The translations under genes were made by a program, and so were the position numbers. Below the pieces are notes generated by a model. That model had not been told where the DNA came from, did not search any database, and was given only the letters and a program-made list of their open reading frames with translations. Below are positions 1 through 9,610 of a stretch of 64,000 nucleotides of DNA, piece after piece (the stretch's first letter is position 1; the number at the start of each line of letters is the position of its first letter). The stretch comes from UBA6168 sp965222975 (GTDB lineage Bacteria; Bacteroidota; Bacteroidia; Chitinophagales; Saprospiraceae), in the NCBI GenBank assembly GCA_965222975.1, contig CBDCVJ010000029.1, positions 124,001 through 188,000 of the forward strand, read 5' to 3'.

Positions 1-1581
1 TTTAGGGAGCGGGGGTCTTATATTCAAGCACAGGAACATTTATTAAAGGGTTTGAAAGTAGCAGAATCAGAAAAAGACACGTTTTCCATGATGACCTTAT
101 TTTCGGAAATAGGGGATGTATATGCTGCTCAAGAGGGATGGAATAAATCGGAACAACGTTATTTAAAAGCCTTGGAGTTGGCTCGGTTAAAAAATAGGCA
201 ATTTATTGAAGCGGGGTGTTTAAATAAACTCGCAAATATTTATCAATTACAATCAAAAGAAAAAAAAGCCATTGAGTATTATGAGCAAGCTTTAAAATTG
301 TACGAACAAAATAACAGCAAAATAAATGCAGCGGATGTTCAAATAAGTCTGAGCAAATTATACAAAGAAGGAAACCAGTTGGGAAAGGCAAAAAATTATT
401 TATTGGGAGCAATAAAGGCAAGAAATCAATCGGCTGACATATTGATCATATTGTCCGCAAAAATGGCATTAGCAGAAATTGAAATTTTATCCGGAAATTC
501 GGGGAAGGGAATCAATATAATAAAAGAGTGTTTGCCGGAATATAAAAAAATGCAAGATCAGGAAGGATTGAAAAATGGATATTTATTATTGTCAGGTGCA
601 TATTCCAAATCCAATAATTACAAATTAGCTTTTCAATATTTCCAACAATACAACAATATAAGCGATAGCCTGATGGCGATAGATCGCTCAAAAACAATTA
701 GCGAACTCGAACTGCTTTACACTACCGAAAAAAAAGACAAAGAAATAGCTCAACAAAAAGCAGCCCTTGAAAAACAGGAAATAAAAGCCAGGGAGAGACA
801 AAACCGGAATCTTTTATTCGCTATCCTTGGAGTCTTTATTTTATTGACCGTGACCATCGGCCTGATTTATTCTAGACAGGTCAACCGGCGGCTTGCTTCT
901 AAAAACAATCAAATTGAATCGCAGAAAGTGGAAATCGAATCGGAACGGAACCGGGCAGAAGGTCTTCTTCTTAACATACTTCCTGCAACGGTAGCCGAAG
1001 AACTAAAACAGAAGGGGCACGCCACACCTGTACATTTTGAAGCTGTTACTGTGGTATTTACCGATTTTGAAGGGTTTACCAAAATTGCATCCTCCCTTCC
1101 CCCTGCCGAAATTGTCAGCGAACTCAATGAGTGTTTTTTGAAGTTTGATGAGATCGCCGAGCGGCACAATCTGGAAAAAATTAAAACGATGGGCGACGCC
1201 TATATGTGTGCCGGAGGACTTCCCATAAAAAATGATACTCATCCGACCGATGCCATTTTAGCTGCCAAAGAAATCATGGCCTTTGTCGAAGAGCGAAATA
1301 CCGAACTCGCTGCTGAGGGCAAGCCCATTTGGCCCATCCGCATCGGCATCCACACAGGCGAATTGGTGGCTGGGGTTGTCGGGAGCAAAAAATTCGCCTA
1401 TGATATTTGGGGCGATACCGTCAATGTGGCCAGTCGAATGGAAAGCAGTGCCGGGGTGGGCGAGATCAATATTTCGGAGGCTACTTATGAATTGGTAAGC
1501 AAGAAATTCCCATGCAGATACCGAGGGGAAATAGAGGTGAAAAACAAGGGTAAAATGGGGATGTATATTGTCGACGTCTAA
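1..1581 (+). CDS. TPR-repeat membrane adenylate cyclase, class III (5' end outside window)
   Basis: The reading frame is open from base 1 and its first codons already encode TPR-like helices, so the gene begins before the window and the TTG at 52 is not a true start. Counting from that TTG, TPR-like helical repeats fill about residues 1-230. A transmembrane segment follows (about 257-278, rich in L/I/V/F), then a short coiled coil, then a class III cyclase domain to the end. FTDFEGFT carries the first metal-binding Asp (about residue 338) and KTMGDAYM the second Asp plus the Lys expected for ATP specificity. DIWGDTVNVASRMES supplies the adenine-contacting Asp and the Asn/Arg pair of the transition-state site. 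All catalytic residues appear intact. Likely role: cAMP production at the inner membrane in response to a TPR-bound partner. The substrate call is inference from the Lys/Asp pair. Confidence 0.9.
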   Translation, partial: FRERGSYIQAQEHLLKGLKVAESEKDTFSMMTLFSEIGDVYAAQEGWNKSEQRYLKALELARLKNRQFIEAGCLNKLANIYQLQSKEKKAIEYYEQALKLYEQNNSKINAADVQISLSKLYKEGNQLGKAKNYLLGAIKARNQSADILIILSAKMALAEIEILSGNSGKGINIIKECLPEYKKMQDQEGLKNGYLLLSGAYSKSNNYKLAFQYFQQYNNISDSLMAIDRSKTISELELLYTTEKKDKEIAQQKAALEKQEIKARERQNRNLLFAILGVFILLTVTIGLIYSRQVNRRLASKNNQIESQKVEIESERNRAEGLLLNILPATVAEELKQKGHATPVHFEAVTVVFTDFEGFTKIASSLPPAEIVSELNECFLKFDEIAERHNLEKIKTMGDAYMCAGGLPIKNDTHPTDAILAAKEIMAFVEERNTELAAEGKPIWPIRIGIHTGELVAGVVGSKKFAYDIWGDTVNVASRMESSAGVGEINISEATYELVSKKFPCRYRGEIEVKNKGKMGMYIVDV

Positions 1582-1729
1582 CAAAAATTTTCAAGGTCGA
1601 ACAAGTCTATTCAACTAACCACTAATTGCTGTATCCTTTTCTCAAATGTTTTCACACCTAAAAATGGAAACTGACAGATGAGTTGGCCATGATAATTTTC
1701 TGTACCTTTAAAAGTATGCCCCCTCTTTT

Positions 1730-3040
1730 TTAGCCGACATCTCTTCCTCCCTTCAATTTATCTTGCAAATCTTTCAGTGTGTCCCATTCCCCTTTTACAG
1801 CCAATTCTGCTTGGATGGCCCAAGTGGTTGGGTCGTGGATGCGGTAACGGCTTCCTGCTGCGAAAAGAATTTCCCGCAAGCGCTTGTCAGGTGTTTCCGA
1901 AAGTACCTTTAGGTCGGTTACGCCATTGTCTTTGAGGAGTTTCTCGATCTTGGGGCCGATGCCTTCTACCGTTTTCAAGTCTTCAATATTTTTCACAAAA
2001 ACAGCAGACGCTTCCAAAGCTTCTGGGGTGTCCTCCTTAATATCCATGAGGCGGGTAGCTTGCCCAACCCAGTCATCCCTTTCAATGCGTCCGGGGAAGA
2101 ATTCAATGGCCGCGGTCACTTTATCAATCATGTCCTTGTCGAACTTGCTGATTTGCTCATAAGTGTAAATGCCGAGCCCATTCAGCTTTTTTTCGATAAA
2201 AGAACCAATGCCCTTGATGCGGGTCAGGTCATCTTTATCTTCCTCGGTAGCGGCAGGTAATATTGAGCCAATGGCGGCTTTGACTTCATCCTGTGCAGAA
2301 ACGGCAGTCAGTGCGACGGTTTCACCTTTGTCAATGTCGGTCGTTTCCGGTGCAGGGGCGAAAATTTCGTTATCCTCGTCGCTGTTACCGACAGGTTCCT
2401 CGCTTTCAGTCTCTTTTTCTTTGAGTGTTGCATGCAGGGCGTCGTTTTCAGTTTCCAGTTCAGCTACTTTGGCTTCTAATGCAGCGAGGCGGTTGGCAGC
2501 CTCGTCATCATTCTCGTGTTCGGCTTCCAATTCCTTTAGTTTTTCCTCCAATTCGTTAAGGCGGGTCAAGGTGGCTTCACTGTCGCCACTGTCACTTGAA
2601 CTACTGCCCATAGCATTGGTGAGGTCGGCGTTCATTGCCTTTAGCCCAACGATCTGGTTGTTTAGCCCTTCGATGGTTGTTTGGTAGGAGCTTATGGTCG
2701 CCTGCGCTTTCACCGAATCTTCAAGGGCAGCATCGAGGTCTTTTTGCCATTTGACTTTTTCAGCTTCAAGGGACTTGGCTACTTCAATGGCTTCTTTGGC
2801 TTCCCGTTGGGCTTTCACGAGGTCGGCCTCTTTCAGTTCCAGTTCTTCTTTTTGGTTATTGAAAAGCACCATCAGGTCGTCATAGCTTTTTTTCCACTTT
2901 TCCGCTTCTTTCTGGAAACGCTTCGCTGCGCCGCCCCATAGCAGCCAGGCGGTAAGGAAACCTATGAGAAAACAGACAAGGACAGATAGTAAGAATGCGA
3001 TGCTGTCTTCGTGGGTAAATGCTGCAAAAAAATTATCCAT
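1730..3040 (-). CDS. membrane-anchored coiled-coil protein with two helix-hairpin-helix domains
   Basis: A start at 3040 (MDNFFAAF) gives 436 residues. A longer frame to 3100 exists, but its extra 20 residues are a translation of the inverted repeat at 3045-3119, so I reject it. The protein has one N-terminal transmembrane helix (about residues 17-38), then about 170 residues of E/K/A-rich coiled coil and an acidic linker. Two helix-hairpin-helix units follow, recognisable by DLTRIKGIGSFIEKKL and DLKTVEGIGPKIEKLL. Such units usually bind DNA or act as structural pairs in this family of predicted H3TH-like proteins. It lies downstream of the OmpA gene on the same strand with only the inverted repeat between them, so co-transcription is likely. 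Function unknown; an envelope-linked nucleoid or DNA-tethering role is only a guess. Confidence 0.75.
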   Translation of the reverse strand: MDNFFAAFTHEDSIAFLLSVLVCFLIGFLTAWLLWGGAAKRFQKEAEKWKKSYDDLMVLFNNQKEELELKEADLVKAQREAKEAIEVAKSLEAEKVKWQKDLDAALEDSVKAQATISSYQTTIEGLNNQIVGLKAMNADLTNAMGSSSSDSGDSEATLTRLNELEEKLKELEAEHENDDEAANRLAALEAKVAELETENDALHATLKEKETESEEPVGNSDEDNEIFAPAPETTDIDKGETVALTAVSAQDEVKAAIGSILPAATEEDKDDLTRIKGIGSFIEKKLNGLGIYTYEQISKFDKDMIDKVTAAIEFFPGRIERDDWVGQATRLMDIKEDTPEALEASAVFVKNIEDLKTVEGIGPKIEKLLKDNGVTDLKVLSETPDKRLREILFAAGSRYRIHDPTTWAIQAELAVKGEWDTLKDLQDKLKGGRDVG

Positions 3041-3044
3041 GATT

Positions 3045-3119
3045 TTAATAGTGAACGATGAATGGTGAATGGTGAACGGAGCAAATTTACCATTCACCAT
3101 TTACCATTCACCATTATTC
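3045..3119. repeat. start-proximal inverted repeat of GGTGAAT words
   Basis: The left arm (about 3051-3080) reiterates words such as GAATGGTGAATGG and the right arm (about 3088-3119) contains their complement, separated by about 10 bases. It lies between the stop of the OmpA gene and the start codon of the helix-hairpin-helix gene (minus strand). It is the first of several such repeats that sit directly before start codons in this window. Confidence 0.8.
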
Positions 3120-3995
3120 TAAAACTTTATCAATGATTTTAAAATTGACCCGGCGGTTTTTCTGGCGCCCTTCGGGGTTGTCGGAGCCATCAGGTTTGGA
3201 GTTGGGGGCGACGGGCTGGGTCTCTCCCATTGACGAGGTCTTGATTTCCGTTTTTACGCCCAGTTCCCTGAAGTATTGGGCTGCATTTTCTGCCCGTTTA
3301 AGGCCGAGGTTGTAATTGAATTTTTCCGTGTCAATGCTATCGGTATGGCCGATGATCGAAAGTATCTTTTCAGGATGTATGTCCATAAAATTTTTGACCG
3401 AATCAGCATAGAGGATGCACTGTTCGCCAGGTTTGAACAGCGCTGAATTGAACTCGAAGTTGGCATCGGAAAAAGTGTTGTCCTCAAAGCGGTATTCCAG
3501 TTTTTCATATTCATCCGGTTGCTCAGACACGAGGGCAAAAGAGACTGGTTCATTTAATGTGTCGCCCGTCACCATTTTATGGTCAATGGATATGCGGCTC
3601 TCGTCCACACCCAATTTTTCCAACAACCGCTCGATGGCGCTGGCCCGGGCAATGCCGAGATTTTCAAATACACCTGAATTGGCTGTTTTTTCACTTTTGA
3701 GGTAATGCCCTGTGAGAGTGATCTTTCGCTCCGGGTATTGATTGAGGTATGCTGCTACTTTTTCTAAAAACAATTGGTTGTTTGGTGAAATGTCTGCCTC
3801 GAAGGAGTTGGGCTTGAAGCCAAATTGCTCATAGCCTTCCAATATTGTTTTGTCGCCATCCTTGAACGAAAGCGTCATAGGCCGGGTAGCAACGGGCTGC
3901 TCACCACAGTGATGGCGTATTTTACAAATGAAATACCAGCGGGAATACAAAGCAAAGGCAAGGAAAACCAGAAAGCCAATGGTAAATACTCTCAT
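3114..3995 (-). CDS. OmpA-family protein with two OmpA-like domains
   Basis: 293 residues. A single N-terminal hydrophobic segment (about residues 3-20) acts as signal anchor. Two tandem OmpA/MotB-type peptidoglycan-binding folds follow. The first has ITLTGHYLKSEKTANSG and a LGIARASAIERLL helix; the second has SIIGHTDSID, then NLGLKRAENAAQYF and a terminal GRQKNRRVNFKI. The second carries the canonical D/R diaminopimelate-contact residues, while the first is degenerate (GHYLK instead of GHTD). Expected location is the periplasm, bound to peptidoglycan. It is the first gene of a probable two-gene unit with the helix-hairpin-helix protein downstream. The OmpA call is firm; the division of labour between domains is inference. 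Confidence 0.85.
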   Translation of the reverse strand: MRVFTIGFLVFLAFALYSRWYFICKIRHHCGEQPVATRPMTLSFKDGDKTILEGYEQFGFKPNSFEADISPNNQLFLEKVAAYLNQYPERKITLTGHYLKSEKTANSGVFENLGIARASAIERLLEKLGVDESRISIDHKMVTGDTLNEPVSFALVSEQPDEYEKLEYRFEDNTFSDANFEFNSALFKPGEQCILYADSVKNFMDIHPEKILSIIGHTDSIDTEKFNYNLGLKRAENAAQYFRELGVKTEIKTSSMGETQPVAPNSKPDGSDNPEGRQKNRRVNFKIIDKVLE

Positions 3996-4185
3996 AGATT
4001 ATGTTTTTACAGTGGACGGCAAACGGTGGATGGTTAACGAATAGATATACTTGTACAACTTTATTCATCCTTTGTAAGCCGTTGAGGGTCAAAGGTATGT
4101 ATTTCGGAGGAATGTGCAAAACGCATGCATTGCAGCTCCTATGGTGAATTCTCTATTAAGGTTTAAATAAAGTCAGATGCTACTT

Positions 4186-5130
4186 TCAATCTTCTACCAA
4201 TTTAGGAGATTTACCGATGACATTTTTTAGTGGCCCAACATAGTATATTTCAGCGTTCCCTTTCAGGTCTTTTCCAAATTTTTTATTGAGTTTTTCTCTT
4301 GAAAACTGATTATATCCAAATGTCGCTACGCAAACTTCATTTTCATTGAATTGACTCAAGTATTCTTTAACGTGGGTAGTATCAGAAAGTAACCCCCGGA
4401 TAAGGCCCGGCACTATCGGGATCTTTTTCTCTCTATTGTTTTCATAATAAAATTCAAGTTGTTTTTTAGCATATGCCATTGGATCGGCTTTTCTATTTGT
4501 TTCTGCCAATCCGCTTTCTGGGATGCTGATTACAAGTGGTTCGTCATTCCCGTTTTCTTCTTTGTCTATTTTCACACCGTCATACATTACAACCACATAC
4601 CCCTGGAATTCAGGCTTTAACAAAAATTGAGTTTTTAGTACACTTCCTGAAATATTAATATTGGTGTTTACATTTCCCATGTCAGGGTTTCTATATTTCA
4701 ATCCCACTCCATCAATATGGCTGCGCAAGCCATCCTTTTGTTTGAAGGATAAAATAATAAGTTCTGTTTCCGTAAGCGATAAAATATAGGTTGCTGTCGT
4801 ATCATTTTTATAGTTTTTCAGGTAAAACGAATTCAATAAAAGAGTATCATCTTTGCAGGATAAAAAAAAGCCTCTTTCCCCTTTTTCCCAAGGTGAGATT
4901 GTATCAACGTTTATTAGTCCAATGGCTGCTTTGGCATATTCGCCATAATAATATGCATCATAAGTTGAATCAGCATTATAAATGCTATGCCCTTCGACTA
5001 AAGGGTAAGGATACCATTTTCCTTTGATTAATTCAAAAGCAGATATGGGGTCGCACTGGCAAAATACAGTACTGGAGTAAATCCAAAATATAATAAGATT
5101 GGGAATTTTTATATTTAGACTTTTCATCAC
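4186..5130 (-). CDS. secreted hypothetical protein
   Basis: 314 residues starting MMKSLNIKI; the second Met (5127) is an equally plausible start. A hydrophobic N-terminal stretch ending near FCQC looks like a signal peptide, with Cys residues just after it that could make it a lipoprotein or a disulfide-bearing protein. The mature part is mixed alpha/beta with no motif I recognise. It includes ISGSVLKTQFLLKPEF and a later short VCVATFGYNQFSREKL segment. It stands alone on the minus strand between two OmpA-type loci, about 190 bp from the OmpA gene, with no obvious operon partner. Confidence 0.6.
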   Translation of the reverse strand: MMKSLNIKIPNLIIFWIYSSTVFCQCDPISAFELIKGKWYPYPLVEGHSIYNADSTYDAYYYGEYAKAAIGLINVDTISPWEKGERGFFLSCKDDTLLLNSFYLKNYKNDTTATYILSLTETELIILSFKQKDGLRSHIDGVGLKYRNPDMGNVNTNINISGSVLKTQFLLKPEFQGYVVVMYDGVKIDKEENGNDEPLVISIPESGLAETNRKADPMAYAKKQLEFYYENNREKKIPIVPGLIRGLLSDTTHVKEYLSQFNENEVCVATFGYNQFSREKLNKKFGKDLKGNAEIYYVGPLKNVIGKSPKLVED

Positions 5131-5159
5131 CCTATTTGTTTTTTTGCGAATTTAGCAAA

Positions 5160-6263
5160 TTATAAAACCAAGGCTTTTAGAAGTTGCTTGTTTTTAAAAT
5201 AGATTTTATTTATTTGATTTCTATTCTTAACATAACGATTCAATTCATTGTCTTGCTCGGTAATAGCTATACCTTTTCCTGAATATACTATCTCATTGGG
5301 AACATTGATGGACTTCAAGTAATCAGATACTGCCTTCGCTCTATTTTCGGATAATTCCTGATTGTATGGTATGGTTCCAATACTGTCGGTATATCCGGTA
5401 ATTTTTAAAGATGTGTTTGGTTTTTTTATTATTTCTCTGGCATAAGTGTCCAATTTTTTCATTGATTCAGGATTTAACTCAAAGCTGTTGTGGTCAAAAT
5501 AAATGAACAATTGTTCAGTGAAAATTCCATTAGGTTTTGGTGTGTCTTGTTCCAGGTTGTTGGATTGCAATAAGGTGTCTGTAATTTCCACTAGGCTTAC
5601 ATTGTCAATAAAATAGTAATAATTGTTTTGGTCTAATTTGTAATTGGAAGAAGGAAAGAACAGGCCAAAATATATATATTTATATGCTGCTTTAGGGGTG
5701 AATATATTTGAAACCTTAACCCATTTATTTGGCTGTGTTGAATACTTTTGAAAAGTAATTTGCGGTTTCTTCTTTATTAGTCCGTCCGTTTTGAAAAATT
5801 TCTTCTTCGGACAGGTAAGGCCCCAAAATCTTCATCAAATGGGATTGGGTTTAATTTTTTTGTATGGAAAGCATCAGGGAACTCCAATCTAGCAACTCAA
5901 TTTTGTAGCGTATTTTCCAGTATCAAGCTTTTCCAATAATTTGACACTTATATATTCTGATCCCGATTTCCCCGTAGCGATTCCTGCAAAATTATTTGTA
6001 CCATTTGGTTCTAATTTGTCTAGACCAATACTCCACTTAATATTAGGGGAAATAAAATCAGGCGTTCCATCAAAGTTGGAGGGAGAATACCAATGAGGCA
6101 AAGCTTTTGTAAAACCTTGGCCATTTTGAGATTTGTGCAATACCAAAAAATTGAATTCCTCGAAGGATGGGTTGGGAATCAAGTTCCGTTGGCCATGCGA
6201 AAAAAATATGAATGAAAAGGCCAAAAATAATGTTAGTAAAAATTTTGGTTTATTTAATGTCAT
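5160..6263 (-). pseudogene. decayed OmpA-family protein (N-terminal ligand-type domain plus C-terminal OmpA domain)
   Basis: An N-terminal piece (6263-5889) begins with a signal peptide and the phrase NLIPNPSFEEF, typical of Bacteroidota OmpA proteins with a carbohydrate-binding-like front domain. It ends at a TAG. Reading on in other frames recovers homologous-looking text without a gap: LEFPDAFHTKKLNPIPFDED, then LSEEEIFQNGRTNKEE, then QITFQKYSTQPNKWVKV. This runs into the C-terminal frame (5591-5160), which contains the OmpA core (KITGYTDSIGT, ELSENRAKAVSDYLK, NRNQINKIYF). At least three frame changes lie between 5900 and 5740, so this is one gene broken by several small indels rather than two genes. 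The several separate lesions argue against a single assembly error. Confidence 0.8.
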
Positions 6264-6285
6264 TTTTACCTGATATAAAATAATT

Positions 6286-6352
6286 TCTCTCCCTAAACTT
6301 TCCTTTTTTCAAACATGAAAACCAGTCGATTCCAAAAAGTGTACGGTAGTGA
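6286..6352. repeat. dispersed ~70-bp repeat, copy 1
   Basis: This segment matches 9604-9672 at most positions (shared words TCTCTCCCT, ACATGAAAA, CAGTC, CAAAAAGTGTACGGTAG). Copy 1 lies just upstream of the pseudogene start. It may be the end of a lost mobile element. In both copies the minus strand can encode a short tail reading YRTLF. Confidence 0.75.
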
Positions 6353-6530
6353 AAACATAATTTATTGCAAAATGTGAGTGTCATAATTGTTTGTAAGAGA
6401 TCAGCACTTGCCCAATTCTGATGTAATAATGTTCAATCCGGTCTTCGTTACAGAAAATCATTTCAATACAAGGCTATTTTGTATTATTCATTGCGTTCCC
6501 TTGCACCCTTGCGTTGGATCACACTCACAT

Positions 6531-6566
6531 AAAAAAAGCCCAGCCTTTTTGCAGGGCCGGGCTTTT
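6531..6566 (-). terminator. rho-independent terminator of the BatA gene
   Basis: On the minus strand an AAAAGCCCGGCC / GGCTGGGCTTT stem with one mismatch and a short loop is followed by a run of T. It lies about 32 bases after the stop of the BatA-type gene. Confidence 0.8.
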
Positions 6567-6597
6567 CAGGAGATGCTATTATTTTATGCTTGTAAAT

Positions 6598-8628
6598 CTA
6601 TACCTTCCAAAACCTCAACAACAATATCTCCCCCGCCAATGCCAGCAGCGCCAAAATCACACACCACCGCCACAGCACCACGCCCCGGCTGCGGTCACTT
6701 ACTACTTCCGCAAGGCTCTCTTCGGGCTCGTTTGTTAACACACTCACATTCGCAGGGACATTTTCTTTCAACTGGTCTTTTGGGATATAACTAAGGTCAG
6801 ATTCTAGACGGTCGTAGTTGAAGGCATATTTGGCGAGGATGGAATCGCGGTTTAGGAATAGGTCATAATAACCGGCGGTAGGTACTTGGTTCTGAATGCC
6901 GAGGTAGGCTTTGGAAGCGACAATGCGTTGTTGTGGGATGAATTCTTCTGCCTCTCCTTTCAGTTTGTAAACGCTTTCACCACCACGCACGACATTATCC
7001 GCTTCAATGGTTTCGTCCCGGCCGATGGTGTAAGCGATAGGCCGTTGACGGGCACTGGATATGGCCATTTTGTACAGCATAGGAATGAAAATTTCTCCAT
7101 TTTTTGGAAGGTCGCTGTATTCTTCGTCCAATGGTGCTGCACACAGGTATAAGGCACCCTGTCCTGCTTTGTATTTCGCTAAAAAGGTACTGCCGTCGCG
7201 ATAAATGAGGAGCCTTTCCTCTCCCCGGCTGGCGAAAGTGCTGATACGGTAATTACCTTTAGTAATGGGAAGTTTGAGGTTGGCCGAGCGGTTTTCAAAT
7301 ACATCTTTGAAGATAAATTCTTCGGTATTGATGTCAGCGACACTTCGCTCTTGCGGTTCGAAGTTTTGCAGCTCGTTGGCGGGGACGCTTTGCAAGAACG
7401 ATTGGTAAGAAGCAACATTGGCATTTGCTCCGGGGAATACGAGGAGGTTGCCACCGTTTTCCACGTACTGTTTCAGCTCAAAAGAAAGGCCCGAAGAGAT
7501 GTTGACCAAGCCATTTGCAATGATCAGTTGATAGGTAGGGAACTTGGAATAATCCAAATTGCGGCTCAACTGGTTGGTCACTTTAAAATATTCGATTCCT
7601 TTAAATGCTGCATCAAGACGAGGGTCGGGAGCTTGCTCGTTGATGACCAACACATTAATGATTTCCTTAACATTGTAAGCGAAATAATAATGGTCGTCAA
7701 ATTGGATCGGGTAGTCCGTGATGCCCAGTTCAGCTTCTGACCAACCTGTATTGTGGATGCTGATGTTGACCGTATCAATTACGGATGATAGGGCAGGTAT
7801 GGAAAGCTCACCGACGGGTTTTACCTCTCCATCATATTTTACAGAAAGGCGGACATTGTCGGCGTTTTCATTGCCCCAATTTTTCACTTTTACGACGAGG
7901 GGGTTGGGCTGATTGAGCATCTGGACGGGCGCATCGAACCAAGCGCTGTCAATGCTCACATTATTTTCTTTTACGGCTTGCAATGGCACCAGATTGACTT
8001 GCATCAAAGTGTCCGTAAAATTTTGCAGATCGGTAATGTTTTTTTGAAAATCGGAAATAACGTAAGCAACCTTATTTTTAGCTTGTCCATTATTCGTGGC
8101 CTGCATCTGTCGGGCGAGTACTTGCGAAAGCTTCCGCACCGCCGGAGAAGTTTCTACTTCTTCCACTAAACCGATGGCCTCCTCTTGGCCGACCAGCCGT
8201 TGATGCCGGCCTTCGAAATCATTGGTCAGCACCTGGAAGCGGTCTTCAACAGAGTAGGCATTGATAATCTCCTTGGCCCGTTGCTTGGCCTTTTCTATCA
8301 ATTTTGCTTCCTCGCTCAGTGCGTCCATGCTAAAGGAGTTGTCAATGAAAATACTCACGGCGTTGATACCTGTCTTTACCTCCACGTCCTGCGGGATGAA
8401 CGGCTGGGCAAAGGCAAATACTAAAAAAGCAGTTGCCAAGCAGCGCATGAGCAATACCAGCAGGTTGCGAAGCTTTTGCCGGGCACTTGTCTCTTCTTTC
8501 ACTTCTTTCAAAAAGCGCACGTTGGTGAAATAGACTTTCTTGAACCTACGAAAATAAAACAAGTGGATGATGATCGGTATGGCCAGTGCGGCCAGAGCAT
8601 ATAGGAACGTCGGGAATACGAATTGCAT
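6598..8628 (-). CDS. BatA-domain / von Willebrand type A membrane protein
   Basis: 676 residues. The N-terminus (FLYALAALAIPIIIHLFYFRR, then KLRNLLVLLMRCLATAFLVFAFAQP) is the two-helix BatA anchor domain found in Bacteroidota aerotolerance-type proteins. A von Willebrand A domain follows with an intact metal-dependent adhesion motif (D96, S98, S100 in FIDNSFSM). The middle is beta-rich and periplasmic, with a glutamine-amidotransferase-like fold suggested by the LLVFPGANAN segment. A C-terminal transmembrane helix (LWRWCVILALLALAGEILLL) closes it. Proteins of this type usually accompany MoxR ATPases and DUF58 proteins, but none is next to it here. A perfect terminator follows the gene, and an inverted repeat of 76 bp lies directly before its start codon. 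Confidence 0.88.
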   Translation of the reverse strand: MQFVFPTFLYALAALAIPIIIHLFYFRRFKKVYFTNVRFLKEVKEETSARQKLRNLLVLLMRCLATAFLVFAFAQPFIPQDVEVKTGINAVSIFIDNSFSMDALSEEAKLIEKAKQRAKEIINAYSVEDRFQVLTNDFEGRHQRLVGQEEAIGLVEEVETSPAVRKLSQVLARQMQATNNGQAKNKVAYVISDFQKNITDLQNFTDTLMQVNLVPLQAVKENNVSIDSAWFDAPVQMLNQPNPLVVKVKNWGNENADNVRLSVKYDGEVKPVGELSIPALSSVIDTVNISIHNTGWSEAELGITDYPIQFDDHYYFAYNVKEIINVLVINEQAPDPRLDAAFKGIEYFKVTNQLSRNLDYSKFPTYQLIIANGLVNISSGLSFELKQYVENGGNLLVFPGANANVASYQSFLQSVPANELQNFEPQERSVADINTEEFIFKDVFENRSANLKLPITKGNYRISTFASRGEERLLIYRDGSTFLAKYKAGQGALYLCAAPLDEEYSDLPKNGEIFIPMLYKMAISSARQRPIAYTIGRDETIEADNVVRGGESVYKLKGEAEEFIPQQRIVASKAYLGIQNQVPTAGYYDLFLNRDSILAKYAFNYDRLESDLSYIPKDQLKENVPANVSVLTNEPEESLAEVVSDRSRGVVLWRWCVILALLALAGEILLLRFWKV

Positions 8629-8636
8629 GTTGGATG

Positions 8637-8712
8637 GTTTAATGGTTAAATGGCTGAATGGTTAAATGGCTGTTCAAAACCATTTAATCATTCAGCCATT
8701 TAACCATTTAGC
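8637..8712. repeat. start-proximal inverted repeat of GGTTAAATGGC words
   Basis: The left arm 8641-8669 and right arm 8680-8711 are complementary over about 28 bases with few mismatches. Each arm is built from the word AATGGTTAAATGGCTG. It ends 8 bp before the BatA start codon (minus strand), inside the divergent promoter region shared with the lipoprotein at 8908. Much the same word is used again at 35066-35150. Confidence 0.85.
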
Positions 8713-8907
8713 GGCAAAGGTAACAGGGGCACTTCATTTACGCTTCAAATACCATTTTGTTTTATGGAAAAAGATTCCTTACCTTGGAAACTAATTTTTG
8801 ATAGGCAGCAGGGAAAAATAAAATACGCATAAATGAATGGTAATTGACAGATTTCCCATAGCCTTGCTTTTTACTTTGAACTTTCTTCAACCAAACACCG
8901 GCCAACT

Positions 8908-9396
8908 ATGAAAAATCCAACTTACTTGTTCTTCCTCTTTTTTTCTGTTTTCCTTTTTTCAAACTGCGCTTCTGTTAAAAACTTCAAACAAGCGGAAGCG
9001 AACAAAGAAACCATCCGCTTATGGTACGAAGAAGGATGGAACCACAACCGTAATTTGGAACTGATTGAGCAAGTGTTCCACCCAGAATGGACAGACGGCA
9101 ATCCCCTCCGCCCAGGGCAGACTGTCGGCCATGAGGGGATGAGGGAATTGGTCGAGTTTTACAAAAAGGCCTTCCCGGATGCTCATTTTACCATTACCCA
9201 TGTTTTTGCTGACGAGACTCACGCGGCCATCAGATATGAAGTGGAAGCCACCCATTTTGGCGATGCTTTTGGTATGCCAGCCACCGGCAAAAAATTCACT
9301 TCGACCGGGCTGGTGCTTTATGAAATGAAGGATGGTAGAATCTACCGGAGCTGGCAGGAACTTGATTTAATGGGGATTATCAACCAATTGAAATAA
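8908..9396 (+). CDS. SnoaL-like ester cyclase family lipoprotein
   Basis: 162 residues. The lipoprotein signal peptide (YLFFLFFSVFLFSNC) gives a lipobox Cys at about residue 20. The mature part is a SnoaL/polyketide-cyclase-like NTF2 fold: IRLWYEEGWNHNRNLELIEQ, FHPEWTDGNP, ELVEFYKKAFPDAHFTI, MPATGKKFTSTGLVLYEMKDGRI. This is the ester-cyclase pattern widespread in Bacteroidota. Substrate unknown, and many members have no demonstrated enzymatic activity. It is monocistronic, divergent from the BatA gene, and followed by 750 bases without a supported gene. Confidence 0.85.
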   Translation: MKNPTYLFFLFFSVFLFSNCASVKNFKQAEANKETIRLWYEEGWNHNRNLELIEQVFHPEWTDGNPLRPGQTVGHEGMRELVEFYKKAFPDAHFTITHVFADETHAAIRYEVEATHFGDAFGMPATGKKFTSTGLVLYEMKDGRIYRSWQELDLMGIINQLK

Positions 9397-9565
9397 CAAA
9401 TAATTTTATAATATTATTTTTTTAAAAATTTAACATGAAATTAAAATTCAAAAAGAGAGGGAATATTTTTTTAAAAATTGAACTTGAATTTTTTTTAATT
9501 CCAAACTTTAATATTTCTTAAGTAGCCAACCATCTGTTTTCAGGTTAAATGCAAAAAACCTAGAA

Positions 9566-9610
9566 GGAGAGAGGTGTGTTTTTTTCGCAGAAAAAAACAC
9601 ACCTCTCTCC
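9566..9610. repeat. long perfect hairpin, 21-bp stem
   Basis: Arms 9566-9586 and 9590-9610 are exact complements (GGAGAGAGGTGTG then T7C) around a GCA loop. It has the same build as the hairpins at 27493-27545, 42155-42272 and 58413-58534: a purine-rich outer arm and an A/T core. Confidence 0.9.

Noticed and set aside
3041..3100. N-terminal extension of the helix-hairpin-helix protein
   Set aside because: The extra residues are encoded by the inverted repeat; the start at 3040 immediately precedes a membrane helix.
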